Source: JAFGMQ01 sp036733345 (GTDB taxonomy: Bacteria > Desulfobacterota > DSM-4660 > Desulfatiglandales > Desulfatiglandaceae). From it: a stretch of 34,146 nt of DNA. A model generated the notes under the pieces. That model saw only the letters and a list, made by a program, of their open reading frames with translations. It was not told the origin of the DNA and searched no databases. Positions 15,356-24,313 of the stretch are shown here, piece by piece (position 1 is the first letter of the stretch; each line of letters opens with the position of its first letter). The translations under genes were made by a program, and so were the position numbers. The stretch is from NCBI GenBank assembly GCA_036733345.1, contig DAINAR010000033.1:1-34146 (forward strand), in the 5' to 3' direction.

Positions 15356-15994
15356 TCAAATGTCAATTAAACGGTTCTGGATTGCAAACCGCGATAGTTC
15401 CGCATTATTCCTGAGGTTGAGTTTATTGAGTAGCCTGGAGCGGTAAGTATCAACAGTCTTTATGCTTATGTTGTAGTTATCGGCTATTTCATGATTGTTC
15501 TGGCCCAGGGCAAGACACCTCAGCACCTGAATCTCTCTGTTGGACAAACAATCCATGGGTGATATGCCACCCTTACCGGCGGCCATATGCAATGCCAGAG
15601 CTTCAGCCGCGGCATCGCAAAGGAACCGCCCGCCATTATATACTTTTCTAATCGCCTTTACCAGTTCCTCTGGTGCAGACCTCTTTGTTACATAACCGGA
15701 GGCCCCGGCATTTATGGCACGTACTGCATACTGTGCCTCCTCGTGCATGGTCAGGACAAGGACTGGCAGTTTCGGAAAATCGCACTCAAGTCTGCTGATG
15801 ACTTCAAGGCCATCCATACCGGGCATTGAAATATCAATTACCGCGACATCAGGCAATGTGGTCCCTGCCTGAACTATGGCTTCCTCTCCGCTTGCCGCTT
15901 CTGCTACCACAACCATATCGTCAGTTTCTTCCACAATACGGCGAAGTCCTGCCCGTACAATACTGTGATCTTCCGCCAAAAGCACTTTAATCAA
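15356..15994 (-). CDS. NarL/FixJ-type response regulator
   Basis: This 212-residue regulator has a receiver domain at 1-120 with acidic pocket E8-D9, phosphorylation site D54, T82 and K104. A LuxR-type helix-turn-helix covers about 147-207 (LSNREIQVLRCLALG). The start is a TTG that overlaps the kinase stop (TTGA), with GAGGTGG just upstream, so translation is coupled to the kinase gene. It should be phosphorylated by that kinase and bind promoter DNA as a dimer. Targets are unknown; the liv operon starts 577 bases downstream and the ABC exporter lies just upstream. Confidence 0.92.
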   Translation of the reverse strand: MIKVLLAEDHSIVRAGLRRIVEETDDMVVVAEAASGEEAIVQAGTTLPDVAVIDISMPGMDGLEVISRLECDFPKLPVLVLTMHEEAQYAVRAINAGASGYVTKRSAPEELVKAIRKVYNGGRFLCDAAAEALALHMAAGKGGISPMDCLSNREIQVLRCLALGQNNHEIADNYNISIKTVDTYRSRLLNKLNLRNNAELSRFAIQNRLIDI

Positions 15995-17874
15995 ATTACC
16001 ACCTCGTTTTGAATATTAACAGGAATTCGGCAGGAGAGGGTTGTGCCCCTGCCCTGAATTGAACGTATCCCCAGCACGCCCCCTACAAGTCCGGCACGCT
16101 CCCGCATGCCGGCAATACCAAGGCAGTCGGAATCCGTAATTCTTCGCGTATCAAAACCTCGCCCGTTATCTTCTACAGTAAAGGTCAATATATCACCCCG
16201 ACCTCGAAGAGTAACCTTTGCGCTGGCAGCATGAGCATGACGCGCAACATTTGTCAAAGACTCCTGTACTATCCTGAAAACTGCGTTAGTTTGATGCTCA
16301 TTCAGATCGGGAACATCCGTGTTCTCGAAAACACAGGCAATGCCTGTTCGTTTCTCAAAATCCCTCACATACCATTCAAGTGCCGGGATGAGACCCAGAT
16401 CATCAAGCAGTTGAGGTCGCAGGCGAAGAGCCATGCCTCGAACATTATCAATGCTTTTATCTATAAGGCTGCACATTGTAGAAGCACGATCCACAGCCCC
16501 CTGATCTTTTTTCTCAAGGTGGTTTTTTATCCACACAGCATCCATGCGCAGTGCTGTAAAAATCTGTCCCAGTTCATCATGCAGTTCCCTGGCTACTGCC
16601 CTGCGTTCCTGCTCCTGGCTGGTGATAACACTGTTTGACAGCTGCCTTAACTGATTTTGAGCCTTTTTAATAGTAGTTGCAAATACGTTGAATTTCTTGG
16701 CCAGTTCACCTATTTCATCATTGCTTTTGACATCAACTTCTATGCTTGTGTCCCATTTCCCCTGAGCCATTCCCCTGAGGCCTGCTACAACCCTTGTTAT
16801 CGGTCTGGCCATGGAATTTGAAAAAGCAACCGTAAAGGGCAGGATAAAAAGTATGCATGCAACAAAAACAATGCTCAGCAGTTTTATCATCTGCATGGTA
16901 TTTGCCATTACGACATCCTTTGAATAAAGGGAGACGACTGCAGCCAGACACTTGGCATCAGAGTAAAGGGGTAAAATACCCTGATAAAAACCAATGCCGT
17001 TTATATTGACATCATTGAGCAGAATCTCCTGTTTTTCCAGGTCCCATTTCCATTTTGCCTCTTCAAAGGCATCCAGATCAAATGAACTGTACTCCTTAAG
17101 ATTACCTGTGACAAGACCATCCCTGGTAAAAATATTTATTCTGGTGCCGGTAAGTCTTGACATCCTGTTGATAAATCCTTCGTCAATGCTCTGGATGGTT
17201 CTGACAAATCCGAACTGCCTGGGCTCTACACTATCAGTTTGCTTATTATACGAAATACCAACAATCGGGACATATGCAGCCAGACACAGCATACTGCCGA
17301 TTATTTCAAAGCGGATTGTTTCCTGTTCCGGAATAACCCCTTTGAATTCTGATTCCATATCTGCCAAAAAAATTTCAGGCTTCCATGATTCATAAGTCAA
17401 TTTGTCGCCCGGATTGAGGTATGCAGCCTCGTAAACAGTTTTGGGAAACTTGTGTGCATATCCCAGATAGCTCCAGTCATTGTTTATATTAATGAATGAT
17501 ATAGGCCTGCCTCTGTTGTCATAAAGGAATGCCTTGCTCACATGGGCCGTAAGAGCAATATTGTAAACGGCCTCGGTCATTTCGTGATAAGTTGATTTCA
17601 TCATCATGAAATCGAAGAAATCCCTGTTCTCTACCAGAAATTTCACTCTTCCGACCATGCGATTTTCTGAGGCCATCTGTCGGGTATCGCACAGGAGTTT
17701 ATATTGCCTTTCGGATATTGCTTCCCGAATGATTTTTGATGAATTTGAAAGCAGTGAATTGGATGCTTCCCGGTTCTGTTTATTAACTATGATAGAAACA
17801 ACGAAAGCTGAAAGGAACATAGCAACAACAAGCATGCCTGAGGCGCCGAACATGAGCTTATTTCGCAGTTTCAT
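15991..17874 (-). CDS. Membrane sensor histidine kinase (HAMP, HisKA_3)
   Basis: This 627-residue kinase has a first helix at about 9-30, a large periplasmic sensing region (31-327, probably double-Cache-like), a second helix at 328-350 and a HAMP linker (351-403). The HisKA_3 dimerisation domain has phospho-acceptor H432 in RELHDELGQ. The ATP-binding domain has N542 in the N-box and D569-N-G-x-G573. It belongs to the NarX/DegS-like class that pairs with LuxR-type regulators, as found next door. The start lies 58 bases after the MacB-like permease, so the pair may be co-transcribed with the exporter. The ligand is unknown. Confidence 0.92.
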   Translation of the reverse strand: MKLRNKLMFGASGMLVVAMFLSAFVVSIIVNKQNREASNSLLSNSSKIIREAISERQYKLLCDTRQMASENRMVGRVKFLVENRDFFDFMMMKSTYHEMTEAVYNIALTAHVSKAFLYDNRGRPISFININNDWSYLGYAHKFPKTVYEAAYLNPGDKLTYESWKPEIFLADMESEFKGVIPEQETIRFEIIGSMLCLAAYVPIVGISYNKQTDSVEPRQFGFVRTIQSIDEGFINRMSRLTGTRINIFTRDGLVTGNLKEYSSFDLDAFEEAKWKWDLEKQEILLNDVNINGIGFYQGILPLYSDAKCLAAVVSLYSKDVVMANTMQMIKLLSIVFVACILFILPFTVAFSNSMARPITRVVAGLRGMAQGKWDTSIEVDVKSNDEIGELAKKFNVFATTIKKAQNQLRQLSNSVITSQEQERRAVARELHDELGQIFTALRMDAVWIKNHLEKKDQGAVDRASTMCSLIDKSIDNVRGMALRLRPQLLDDLGLIPALEWYVRDFEKRTGIACVFENTDVPDLNEHQTNAVFRIVQESLTNVARHAHAASAKVTLRGRGDILTFTVEDNGRGFDTRRITDSDCLGIAGMRERAGLVGGVLGIRSIQGRGTTLSCRIPVNIQNEVVI

Positions 17875-17932
17875 ACTAAAAAGCTATCCTCTCGATTTGG
17901 CCTGCATGAAAAATAGCGGCTTCATACCATAG

Positions 17933-19183
17933 TTAAATATGCCTTAATGCCTCCACAGGGTCCATTTTTGCGGCTTTGACTGCCGGATAAATGCCCGAAA
18001 TAATGCCAACGCCAATAGACATTAAAAGGGCCAGAAGCACTGACCAGAGGCTTATGGATGTCTTCCACTGTATGAATATATTAACTCCAAGGGCGGAGAT
18101 GGATCCCATTACTATTCCCAGGGCCCCTCCTATTAAAGTCAAAAGAATCGATTCCCCCAGAAATTGAACAATAACATGCCGGGTATTTGCCCCAATGGCC
18201 CTTCGAATTCCTATCTCCCTTGTTCTTTCCGACACATTAGCCAGCATTATATTCATTATTCCAATGCCTCCCACCAGGAGGGAAATTCCGGCAATACTTC
18301 CAAGGACTATATTGAACAGGTGTTGTGCCTGTCTTGCCTGTGACAGAAGCTCCAGGGGCACAATAACTTCAAAGTTTTCTATCCCACCCCTTCTCCATAA
18401 AAGAGCTCTGCGGATAGTATTAGAAATACTCCCCGAGAGACCAGGATCAGAGATTTTAATTATAAGTTCAGAGAATTCATCGGTCTCTGCAAAAGAATAA
18501 GATGCATCAGCCAGACCAACAAGAGGAATGAAAGCTGTATTGTCAAAATCACGCAAAGCCAGTGGAATCGTGTCATCGTCAATATTTCCCCTTGACTGTA
18601 AAATTCCAACAACACGGTAAGGGTAATTGTCAAAATGAATGGTCGAGCCAAGTACAGAGTCCTGTCCAATTCTTCTGGCCAGTTCCTGGCCAAGCACGCA
18701 TACCTGGTGCCTGTTTTCAACATCAATATCTGATATAAATCTGCCTCTGGCCAGCTTCAAGCCTCTGTTATCCAGATAGTTCTGATTGACGCCCAGTGCT
18801 GTGACAATTTCGGACGGGCCAAGTTCAGCAATAATAGAACTTATCTCACTTACAATTGATATGTCTACAACACCAGGGATATGCCTTATAGCCTGAATAT
18901 CCTCAAAGTTAAGTCCATGGGCAAAATCTGAAATTGTAGATTTCTGTTTATTGTCTTGATTGGACCCTCTTATAATAATGCTGTCAGTTCCCAGACGCCC
19001 TATTTGATCCAGGGTCTGTTTTTTAGCTCCCTCTGCAATTGCAAGCATCGTCACCACCGCAATAACAGCAAATACTATTCCAAGGACACTCAAAAGACTC
19101 CTTAGCCTGTGAAGTGTCAGAGCTTTCCATGCCTGAAGCCAGACATCTGGATTTTTTAGTGAAAAAAATGTGGAGCTAATCAC
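17933..19183 (-). CDS. MacB-like ABC transporter permease
   Basis: This 416-residue permease has the MacB/FtsX layout: helix one at 29-49, a periplasmic core domain (about 55-285), then helices at 289-313, 343-365 and 378-398. It has the conserved VSERTREIGIRRAIGA (317-332) and terminal AAKMDPVEALRHI. MacB-type permeases do not form a transmembrane channel; they drive a periplasmic adaptor and outer-membrane exit duct by mechanotransmission. Unlike canonical MacB, the ATPase is a separate gene, overlapping by 8 bases. The start is GTG. Possible cargoes are peptides, lipoprotein or glycolipid substrates, or macrolide-like compounds; nothing here distinguishes them. Confidence 0.9.
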   Translation of the reverse strand: MISSTFFSLKNPDVWLQAWKALTLHRLRSLLSVLGIVFAVIAVVTMLAIAEGAKKQTLDQIGRLGTDSIIIRGSNQDNKQKSTISDFAHGLNFEDIQAIRHIPGVVDISIVSEISSIIAELGPSEIVTALGVNQNYLDNRGLKLARGRFISDIDVENRHQVCVLGQELARRIGQDSVLGSTIHFDNYPYRVVGILQSRGNIDDDTIPLALRDFDNTAFIPLVGLADASYSFAETDEFSELIIKISDPGLSGSISNTIRRALLWRRGGIENFEVIVPLELLSQARQAQHLFNIVLGSIAGISLLVGGIGIMNIMLANVSERTREIGIRRAIGANTRHVIVQFLGESILLTLIGGALGIVMGSISALGVNIFIQWKTSISLWSVLLALLMSIGVGIISGIYPAVKAAKMDPVEALRHI

Positions 19184-19862
19184 TTATGCGTCCGTCCTTG
19201 ATATGAATTGTCCGATCGGCGGCCCCGGCCACATCATCATCGTGAGTAACCACTACTAAAGAGGCGCCACGTTCGTGCACTTGCCTGAAAAGACTCAAAA
19301 TTACCATACTATTTTCCGAATCCAGGTTCCCAGTCGGTTCATCGGCCAGAACAACAAGAGGATTAATCACAAGGGCCCTGGCTATGGCGGCTCTCTGCAT
19401 CTCTCCTCCGGAAAGCTGACTGGGCTTATGTGTCTTTCGGTCCGATAAACCTACCTTTTCAAGTGCTGACAAAGCCAGAGCATATGTATTATCAGGAGGG
19501 TTCGGATGGTATAAAAAAGGCATAACGGTATTTTCGATAAGAGAGCACTGGGATATAAGATTATATGCCTGAAATATAAACCCTATTCTGGTTGCCCTTA
19601 ATAGTGACAGACTGGTGTCGTCAAGTCTGGACACATCTTTTCCATCAAGATGATATGTACCTTTGTCAGGGCGCTCAAGACACCCCAAGATATGCAGCAG
19701 GGTTGATTTACCGGTGCCCGAAGCTCCCTTGACGGCAATAAATTCACCTGGATAAAGAGAAATATCTATACCCTGAAGCGGATGAACCATACCCTGTCCT
19801 GAGGGATAGCTTTTGTACAGGCCAACGGCCTTTATAATTGGTTGAGATGTATATGAATTCAC
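19176..19862 (-). CDS. MacB/LolD-type ABC transporter ATPase
   Basis: This 228-residue ATPase has Walker A GASGTGKST (46-54), signature LSGGE (150-154), Walker B VVLADEPTGNLD (170-181) and switch H207. The ADEPTGNLD form is typical of the MacB/LolD/FtsE group and agrees with the overlapping permease gene. The start is GTG at 19862 without a clear ribosome site; no better alternative keeps the N-terminal beta strand. It lies 72 bases after the adaptor gene. Confidence 0.92.
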   Translation of the reverse strand: MNSYTSQPIIKAVGLYKSYPSGQGMVHPLQGIDISLYPGEFIAVKGASGTGKSTLLHILGCLERPDKGTYHLDGKDVSRLDDTSLSLLRATRIGFIFQAYNLISQCSLIENTVMPFLYHPNPPDNTYALALSALEKVGLSDRKTHKPSQLSGGEMQRAAIARALVINPLVVLADEPTGNLDSENSMVILSLFRQVHERGASLVVVTHDDDVAGAADRTIHIKDGRISD

Positions 19863-19934
19863 TTGATGATTACTTTTTGTCAGTTAATGCCGGCTTGCCG
19901 TCAAGAAAAATCAGACAAAAGCCCTCTGGAATTT

Positions 19935-21407
19935 TTAAAACAGCCTTGCTCTGATTATATTATCATTAGGAGGTCTGCTCAAACCAACTTCTTCTCCAGG
20001 CTTCAAGCCCTTGCGAATTTCAACGAGGTCTTCATTTCGTTTTCCTGCAATGACCTCACGCTTTTCAAAACCTCTTCCATCCCGCACAAATACGAATGTT
20101 TTTCCTCCCTCGCTGAACAGGGCAAAAGACGGAATGACCAGGGCGTTTTTGACTTCATCACAGACAATATTCACCCTGGCTGTCATTCCGGGCCTGAGCC
20201 TTGGATCTGATTGTTCAAGTTTTATCACTACGCTGAAGTGTTTTCCTTTTTGCTTGCCTTCCACTCCCTGGTTCGCCAGCACGCCTATTGATTCCACCTT
20301 GCCTGTGAGCAAAAGTTCGGGATAAGCATCAACCCTTGTCAGGACAGGCTTTCCGATATCAATTTTATGCAGATCCACTTCCCGGACCCTTGTGTTGACT
20401 ATCATCCTGGATATATCAGGCAGGTAAACCAGCGGCTGATTCTGCCATACCTGGTCACCAACCCTTGGTTTGCGGTAAGTATTTCCCCTCATTTGTTCGG
20501 CCAGCACCACCATGCCCGGACCGGGAGCCCTTATTACGGCTGAATTCAATTCTTCAACAGCTGTTGTAAGGCTCTGCCTGGCAGATGCTAATTCCTGTCT
20601 GGATCTTTCCAGCGTGGCCTCTGCCTGTCCGATTTTAAATCCTCCCCCCTTTTTTGTCTGTTCAAGAGCGACCTCAGCCGCAGTAATTGAGGCTTTTGCC
20701 TTTTCAATCTGAACAGGCAGAAGATGGTCTCTGTAGCTTTGAAGCTGCATTGATACCATGTCGTAAGACTGTTTTGATTCTTCAATAAGTTTTCTAAACT
20801 GCGCCTGTTCAGCCGGATTGGAAAAACCTTTTTTAGTAAGCTCCTCCAGGGAATCCATATAGCTCAGTTTCTGCTCATAGTCCTCCCTTGCTTTTCCGGT
20901 CTCAGCCTCCAGCCTTGCCATTTCCCTGGGTCCTTCCCCCTTTTCAAGTCTGCGAAGTTCAAGACGTGCAATATGCAACTCGCTCTCGGCACGGTTTATT
21001 TCGCGCTCCACCTGATTTTTTTCCCACTGCAGTAATTGATCCTGTGCTTCGACAATCGTATCCAGCTCAACAACTTTTGATCTCAGCTTGAGAACTTCTT
21101 CTTCAAAGCCTGATGGGTCAAGGCGAACAAGCACCTCCCCGGACTCAACATGCTTTCCGTCTTCCACCAGTTCAATTATTTTACCCCTGTCGCCCCGAAC
21201 CGAAGAACTGAGGACTACTGAACTGGCTGCATCCAGCTCCCCCACTGTCCGGACTTCTACAACCAAGTCCGTCCTTACTGCCTCTACAGTAGATATTTCA
21301 CCTTCGCTTACGGATGAACTGAAAAAAAGACTGTATCCTGCGATAAGGAATAACAGGATCAGGCCAGCCGATAAAAAAACTGCTTTTTTGGAATAAATGA
21401 TTTTCAT
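19935..21407 (-). CDS. Periplasmic adaptor (membrane fusion protein, HlyD/MacA type)
   Basis: This 490-residue protein has an N-terminal membrane anchor (about 9-30). A long coiled coil follows (about 100-280, with many Glu/Lys/Gln heptads) between two halves of a lipoyl-like domain. The C-terminal part is the beta-barrel and membrane-proximal domain (about 320-480). The adaptor joins the inner-membrane ABC permease to the TolC-like protein encoded just upstream. Its coiled coil is longer than that of MacA as usually described. Gene order TolC, adaptor, ATPase, permease supports one tripartite exporter. Confidence 0.88.
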   Translation of the reverse strand: MKIIYSKKAVFLSAGLILLFLIAGYSLFFSSSVSEGEISTVEAVRTDLVVEVRTVGELDAASSVVLSSSVRGDRGKIIELVEDGKHVESGEVLVRLDPSGFEEEVLKLRSKVVELDTIVEAQDQLLQWEKNQVEREINRAESELHIARLELRRLEKGEGPREMARLEAETGKAREDYEQKLSYMDSLEELTKKGFSNPAEQAQFRKLIEESKQSYDMVSMQLQSYRDHLLPVQIEKAKASITAAEVALEQTKKGGGFKIGQAEATLERSRQELASARQSLTTAVEELNSAVIRAPGPGMVVLAEQMRGNTYRKPRVGDQVWQNQPLVYLPDISRMIVNTRVREVDLHKIDIGKPVLTRVDAYPELLLTGKVESIGVLANQGVEGKQKGKHFSVVIKLEQSDPRLRPGMTARVNIVCDEVKNALVIPSFALFSEGGKTFVFVRDGRGFEKREVIAGKRNEDLVEIRKGLKPGEEVGLSRPPNDNIIRARLF

Positions 21408-21463
21408 GTATTATTGCTTACTTATATTTTCTTATCTATCATAAGATTATAATTTTATTAGAC

Positions 21464-21490
21464 ACACAGAATGAAAAAGAGTCTCTGTGT
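21464..21490 (-). terminator. Weak hairpin between the TolC-like gene and the adaptor gene
   Basis: ACACAGA (21464-21470) pairs with TCTGTGT (21484-21490), with further AT pairing outside. It lies in the 114-base gap between the two exporter genes. The following minus-strand sequence is AT-rich but not a T-run, so it may be an attenuator or processing site rather than a terminator. Confidence 0.3.
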
Positions 21491-21521
21491 TATAATTATA
21501 ATTTTGTGCCCTGCAGCTGCC

Positions 21522-22898
21522 TTATCTCTCTACCAGGGTTCCTATTACCGCCCTGAGCCGGTATTTTCCAATTATATAGTCAATAATCGCAGATATCATC
21601 TGCGTCTGAGCACGGCGCAGAGATGTTTCCGCATCAATCAAATCAAAGTTGTCTGCCATTCCATGCTGGAACTTGACTCTGGACAGTTCAAGCTGCCCTT
21701 TCGCCTGCTGTATCTGCTCATCCTGAGTGAGGATTGCTTTATCCAGCCGCTCAAGGCTGCGTAGTTCCCTCTTGACCTGGGCTGTTATATCATCTCTGGT
21801 TATGATCTGGTTTCTTGCAGCCTGCTGGACATCAATAAGGCTCTCTTCATAGGCTGCCTTTTCCGATGTACGCCAGAGATCAGTTGAAGATGCAAGGCTT
21901 ATTCCCCAGGAAGTATTATTCGGCCTTGAACCCGGAAATCCTGATGAAGAATCACCTGACTGGGTGACTGAAAGGACTAAATCCAGGTCGGGCAGTGTAT
22001 TTTTTCTGGCAATCTCCGAATTTCTCCTTGCCTCAGACATCGAATCCTGTATCTGCTCCATTTCAATACGGTTGTTAAGGGCGTTTTCAATCATCTCTTT
22101 CTCATCAGGGTAGATTCTATCATCATTCAGGGGCAGGGAAACATCAATCTCTTTTTCTACTGGCAGGGCAAGAAATATTTTCAGGGAGTCCAGTGCATCA
22201 TAAAATGATTCCCGGCTGGTGATAAGCTCTTCCTCGGCCTGATTCATCTGAATACTGGCTCGATAAAGATCCATAGCTGTAACAAGGCCCATTTTTTTCT
22301 TAATGGCGGTGGCCTCAGCCAGATCCCTGAGGCGCTGGTGTGATTCACGGCGAAGACGCACTAGTTCCCTCTGGCGAACCACTTCATAGCCATAGCGTAC
22401 GGCCCCAAGCACGGTATTCACTTTTTTAAGATGCCCGGAACGCCTGGCGGATCTTTCGGTGTACCTGGCGCTGTAAACGCCGGACAGGTTATAATCTCTG
22501 CCAACTCCCCTCAGCAGCGGCTGGGAAATGCTTAAGCTTGCACTGTTTCTGTATTGATCATCGGCTCTTTGAACCGATGGAGTCAGGCCGATCACCGTCC
22601 CGAATTCAGTTTTTTTTTCAAGATTAATCTGCAGGTTCAAGTCAGTTTCCGAGGATTGATCATCACCGCCTGAAACACCTATTCCGGCTCCAGGGTAAAC
22701 CTTCAGTTCAAACTCGGATTCTGCCGATGCCAGCCATAATCTGGATCTGCGGATATCATCACGCGCATCTATCATTCCCCAGTTGGCTTCAAGGGCCCGG
22801 TTTATAATCCTTTCCAGATCATAAATATCTCGGGCATGGATTGGCGAAGACAGGATAAAAATAAAAAAAAAGGCAAGGATATGCTTAAAATATACCAT
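21522..22898 (-). CDS. TolC-family outer-membrane efflux protein
   Basis: This 458-residue protein has a signal peptide (about 1-22, ending PIHARD). Two outer-membrane efflux protein repeats, each mostly long helices with a short beta segment, form the trimeric barrel and periplasmic tunnel. The sequence SLSISQPLLRG (about residues 120-130) is a usual TolC-family beta-strand mark. It heads the exporter genes and is separated from the upstream kinase/caspase block by a perfect hairpin, so it probably starts a new transcript. Length is normal. Confidence 0.9.
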   Translation of the reverse strand: MVYFKHILAFFFIFILSSPIHARDIYDLERIINRALEANWGMIDARDDIRRSRLWLASAESEFELKVYPGAGIGVSGGDDQSSETDLNLQINLEKKTEFGTVIGLTPSVQRADDQYRNSASLSISQPLLRGVGRDYNLSGVYSARYTERSARRSGHLKKVNTVLGAVRYGYEVVRQRELVRLRRESHQRLRDLAEATAIKKKMGLVTAMDLYRASIQMNQAEEELITSRESFYDALDSLKIFLALPVEKEIDVSLPLNDDRIYPDEKEMIENALNNRIEMEQIQDSMSEARRNSEIARKNTLPDLDLVLSVTQSGDSSSGFPGSRPNNTSWGISLASSTDLWRTSEKAAYEESLIDVQQAARNQIITRDDITAQVKRELRSLERLDKAILTQDEQIQQAKGQLELSRVKFQHGMADNFDLIDAETSLRRAQTQMISAIIDYIIGKYRLRAVIGTLVER

Positions 22899-23034
22899 AA
22901 TAATTATGGATCATATTAATTCTGTATTAGATCTAAATGAGCACTGCACAATTTGAAACGGTTAATCCAAACTTTACTACTATTGAGATAAACACAACAT
23001 CTCAAAATAGAAAGCTTTTTTCGCGGTAATTTTA

Positions 23035-23070
23035 GCCCCGGACAGATATTAAAATTAATCTGTCCGGGGC
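23035..23070 (-). terminator. Perfect 13-bp hairpin after the kinase/caspase block
   Basis: GCCCCGGACAGAT (23035-23047) and its exact complement (23058-23070) enclose a 10-base AT loop. It lies 105 bases after the last gene of the kinase/caspase block and 137 bases before the TolC-like gene. This stem is the best transcription stop in the region, although the minus-strand tail TAAAATT is a poor T-tract. It may instead stabilise the 3' end of the long upstream mRNA. Confidence 0.6.
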
Positions 23071-23175
23071 ATTATAAAGCATACTGCTTATTTTGGAAAT
23101 GTGACTGGCACAAAAAAAACTGAAAACAATAAAATATTATTTCCTTAATTCAAAGTTTTTAATAAGTAGCCTGAA

Positions 23176-24237
23176 CTATGGCGCAACAACATTCCACTGG
23201 TGGTTCATTGAGCCTTGAAATGTTTTTATTGCCTCGCCATTATTCAAATTAATCTGCAATAATGTACCTTGACCCATGAGCCTGGTTAAACGTAATTCCA
23301 GGAGATTATTTCCGGAATTAAGAGTGATATTGTGACAAACGGTTCCTCCTACTGGCATTTCAACTTTTCCCACAAAGGCACCATTAAGATACATATCATA
23401 ATAGTCATCCTGTATTGCATTATGGTCAACGACACAGGCAGTTATGTTATTAGCGCTGACGACTAATGTTTCAACAGGAGGTGTAGATGATCCCCCTCCG
23501 CCGCCTCCGCCGCCTGCTCCTGCAAGGACAGCACCACCCAGCACAGCAGCGAGAATAGCGCTATTAAAGCGTTTTTCCGCTGTAATTGTTCCGGCATTTG
23601 TAGCTGCAGCAGCTTTGCCGCTTACTGAGGCCGATTCTCCTGCTTTGGACAGATACAGGCCTCCGGCCACAACGCCGAATCTCAGGCCTGACTCAACCGC
23701 GTTCATTGCTATACTGTCGCTGAATCCGGCCAGCTCGGCAGGCACCTGATCAAGTTCCATGCTTACCTGTATTTCACCTTCTTTGGCAATTTCCTGCCAT
23801 GCCGGGGCTTCCTTTTTTTCCTCCCTGTTAATAATAAAGCTCTGGGATTTTACTACTTCATTATTCCTGTTAACAGCCAGGAACAGATATTCTATCTGCT
23901 CGGTAGCCGGAGAAGGTGCCGGCAGAATCCCTGCATAATCATTTTTTTCAGTGTTGGCCATAGGCACAAATACAAAGTCAGCCTCACCTGCGGCCTTGAA
24001 ATAACACCTTACCAGTTCCACTCCGGCCGGATCACTGACATCGGCATCCAGCTGGATACGGTGATCAGGTACAAAATACTTGGGCGGATTGTGCTTCATT
24101 TCAGTTAGGCTTTTTATTTCAGCGGCCATGAGTACCGGGATAAAGGTTGAAAAAACAAGGGAATAACACATGAAAATCACCAGGGCCTTTTTTACAAGAC
24201 CGATAACACCTTTCGAGTTTCTATTTTTTCCAAACAT
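23176..24237 (-). CDS. Secreted protein with Ig-like domain, hydrophobic helix and polyglycine segment
   Basis: This 353-residue protein was not assigned to a named family. TAAGGAGG supports the start. A long signal peptide (1-39) is followed by a beta domain (about 50-137) resembling an Ig or fibronectin-type module. After a linker comes an Ala/Gly-rich hydrophobic segment (226-241) running straight into nine glycines within 240-249. A C-terminal beta-rich domain (about 256-353) has C268 and C301, which could form a disulfide. The hydrophobic-plus-glycine segment could span or insert into a membrane. It is the last gene of the kinase/caspase/CsgG block. A role as a substrate or structural partner of the CsgG-like protein is possible but only inferred. 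Confidence 0.7.
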   Translation of the reverse strand: MFGKNRNSKGVIGLVKKALVIFMCYSLVFSTFIPVLMAAEIKSLTEMKHNPPKYFVPDHRIQLDADVSDPAGVELVRCYFKAAGEADFVFVPMANTEKNDYAGILPAPSPATEQIEYLFLAVNRNNEVVKSQSFIINREEKKEAPAWQEIAKEGEIQVSMELDQVPAELAGFSDSIAMNAVESGLRFGVVAGGLYLSKAGESASVSGKAAAATNAGTITAEKRFNSAILAAVLGGAVLAGAGGGGGGGGSSTPPVETLVVSANNITACVVDHNAIQDDYYDMYLNGAFVGKVEMPVGGTVCHNITLNSGNNLLELRLTRLMGQGTLLQINLNNGEAIKTFQGSMNHQWNVVAP

Positions 24238-24313
24238 GATTTCCTCCTTAAATACAATTTAAAATAATTTGTGGTTACTATAGGATTATTTAAAAATAAT
24301 GCTGAAGATATTA

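Noticed and set aside
17933..19862. A split or frameshifted macB gene
   Set aside because: The ATPase and permease each have proper ends and overlap by 8 bases, the normal arrangement for LolD/LolC-like or two-gene MacB relatives.
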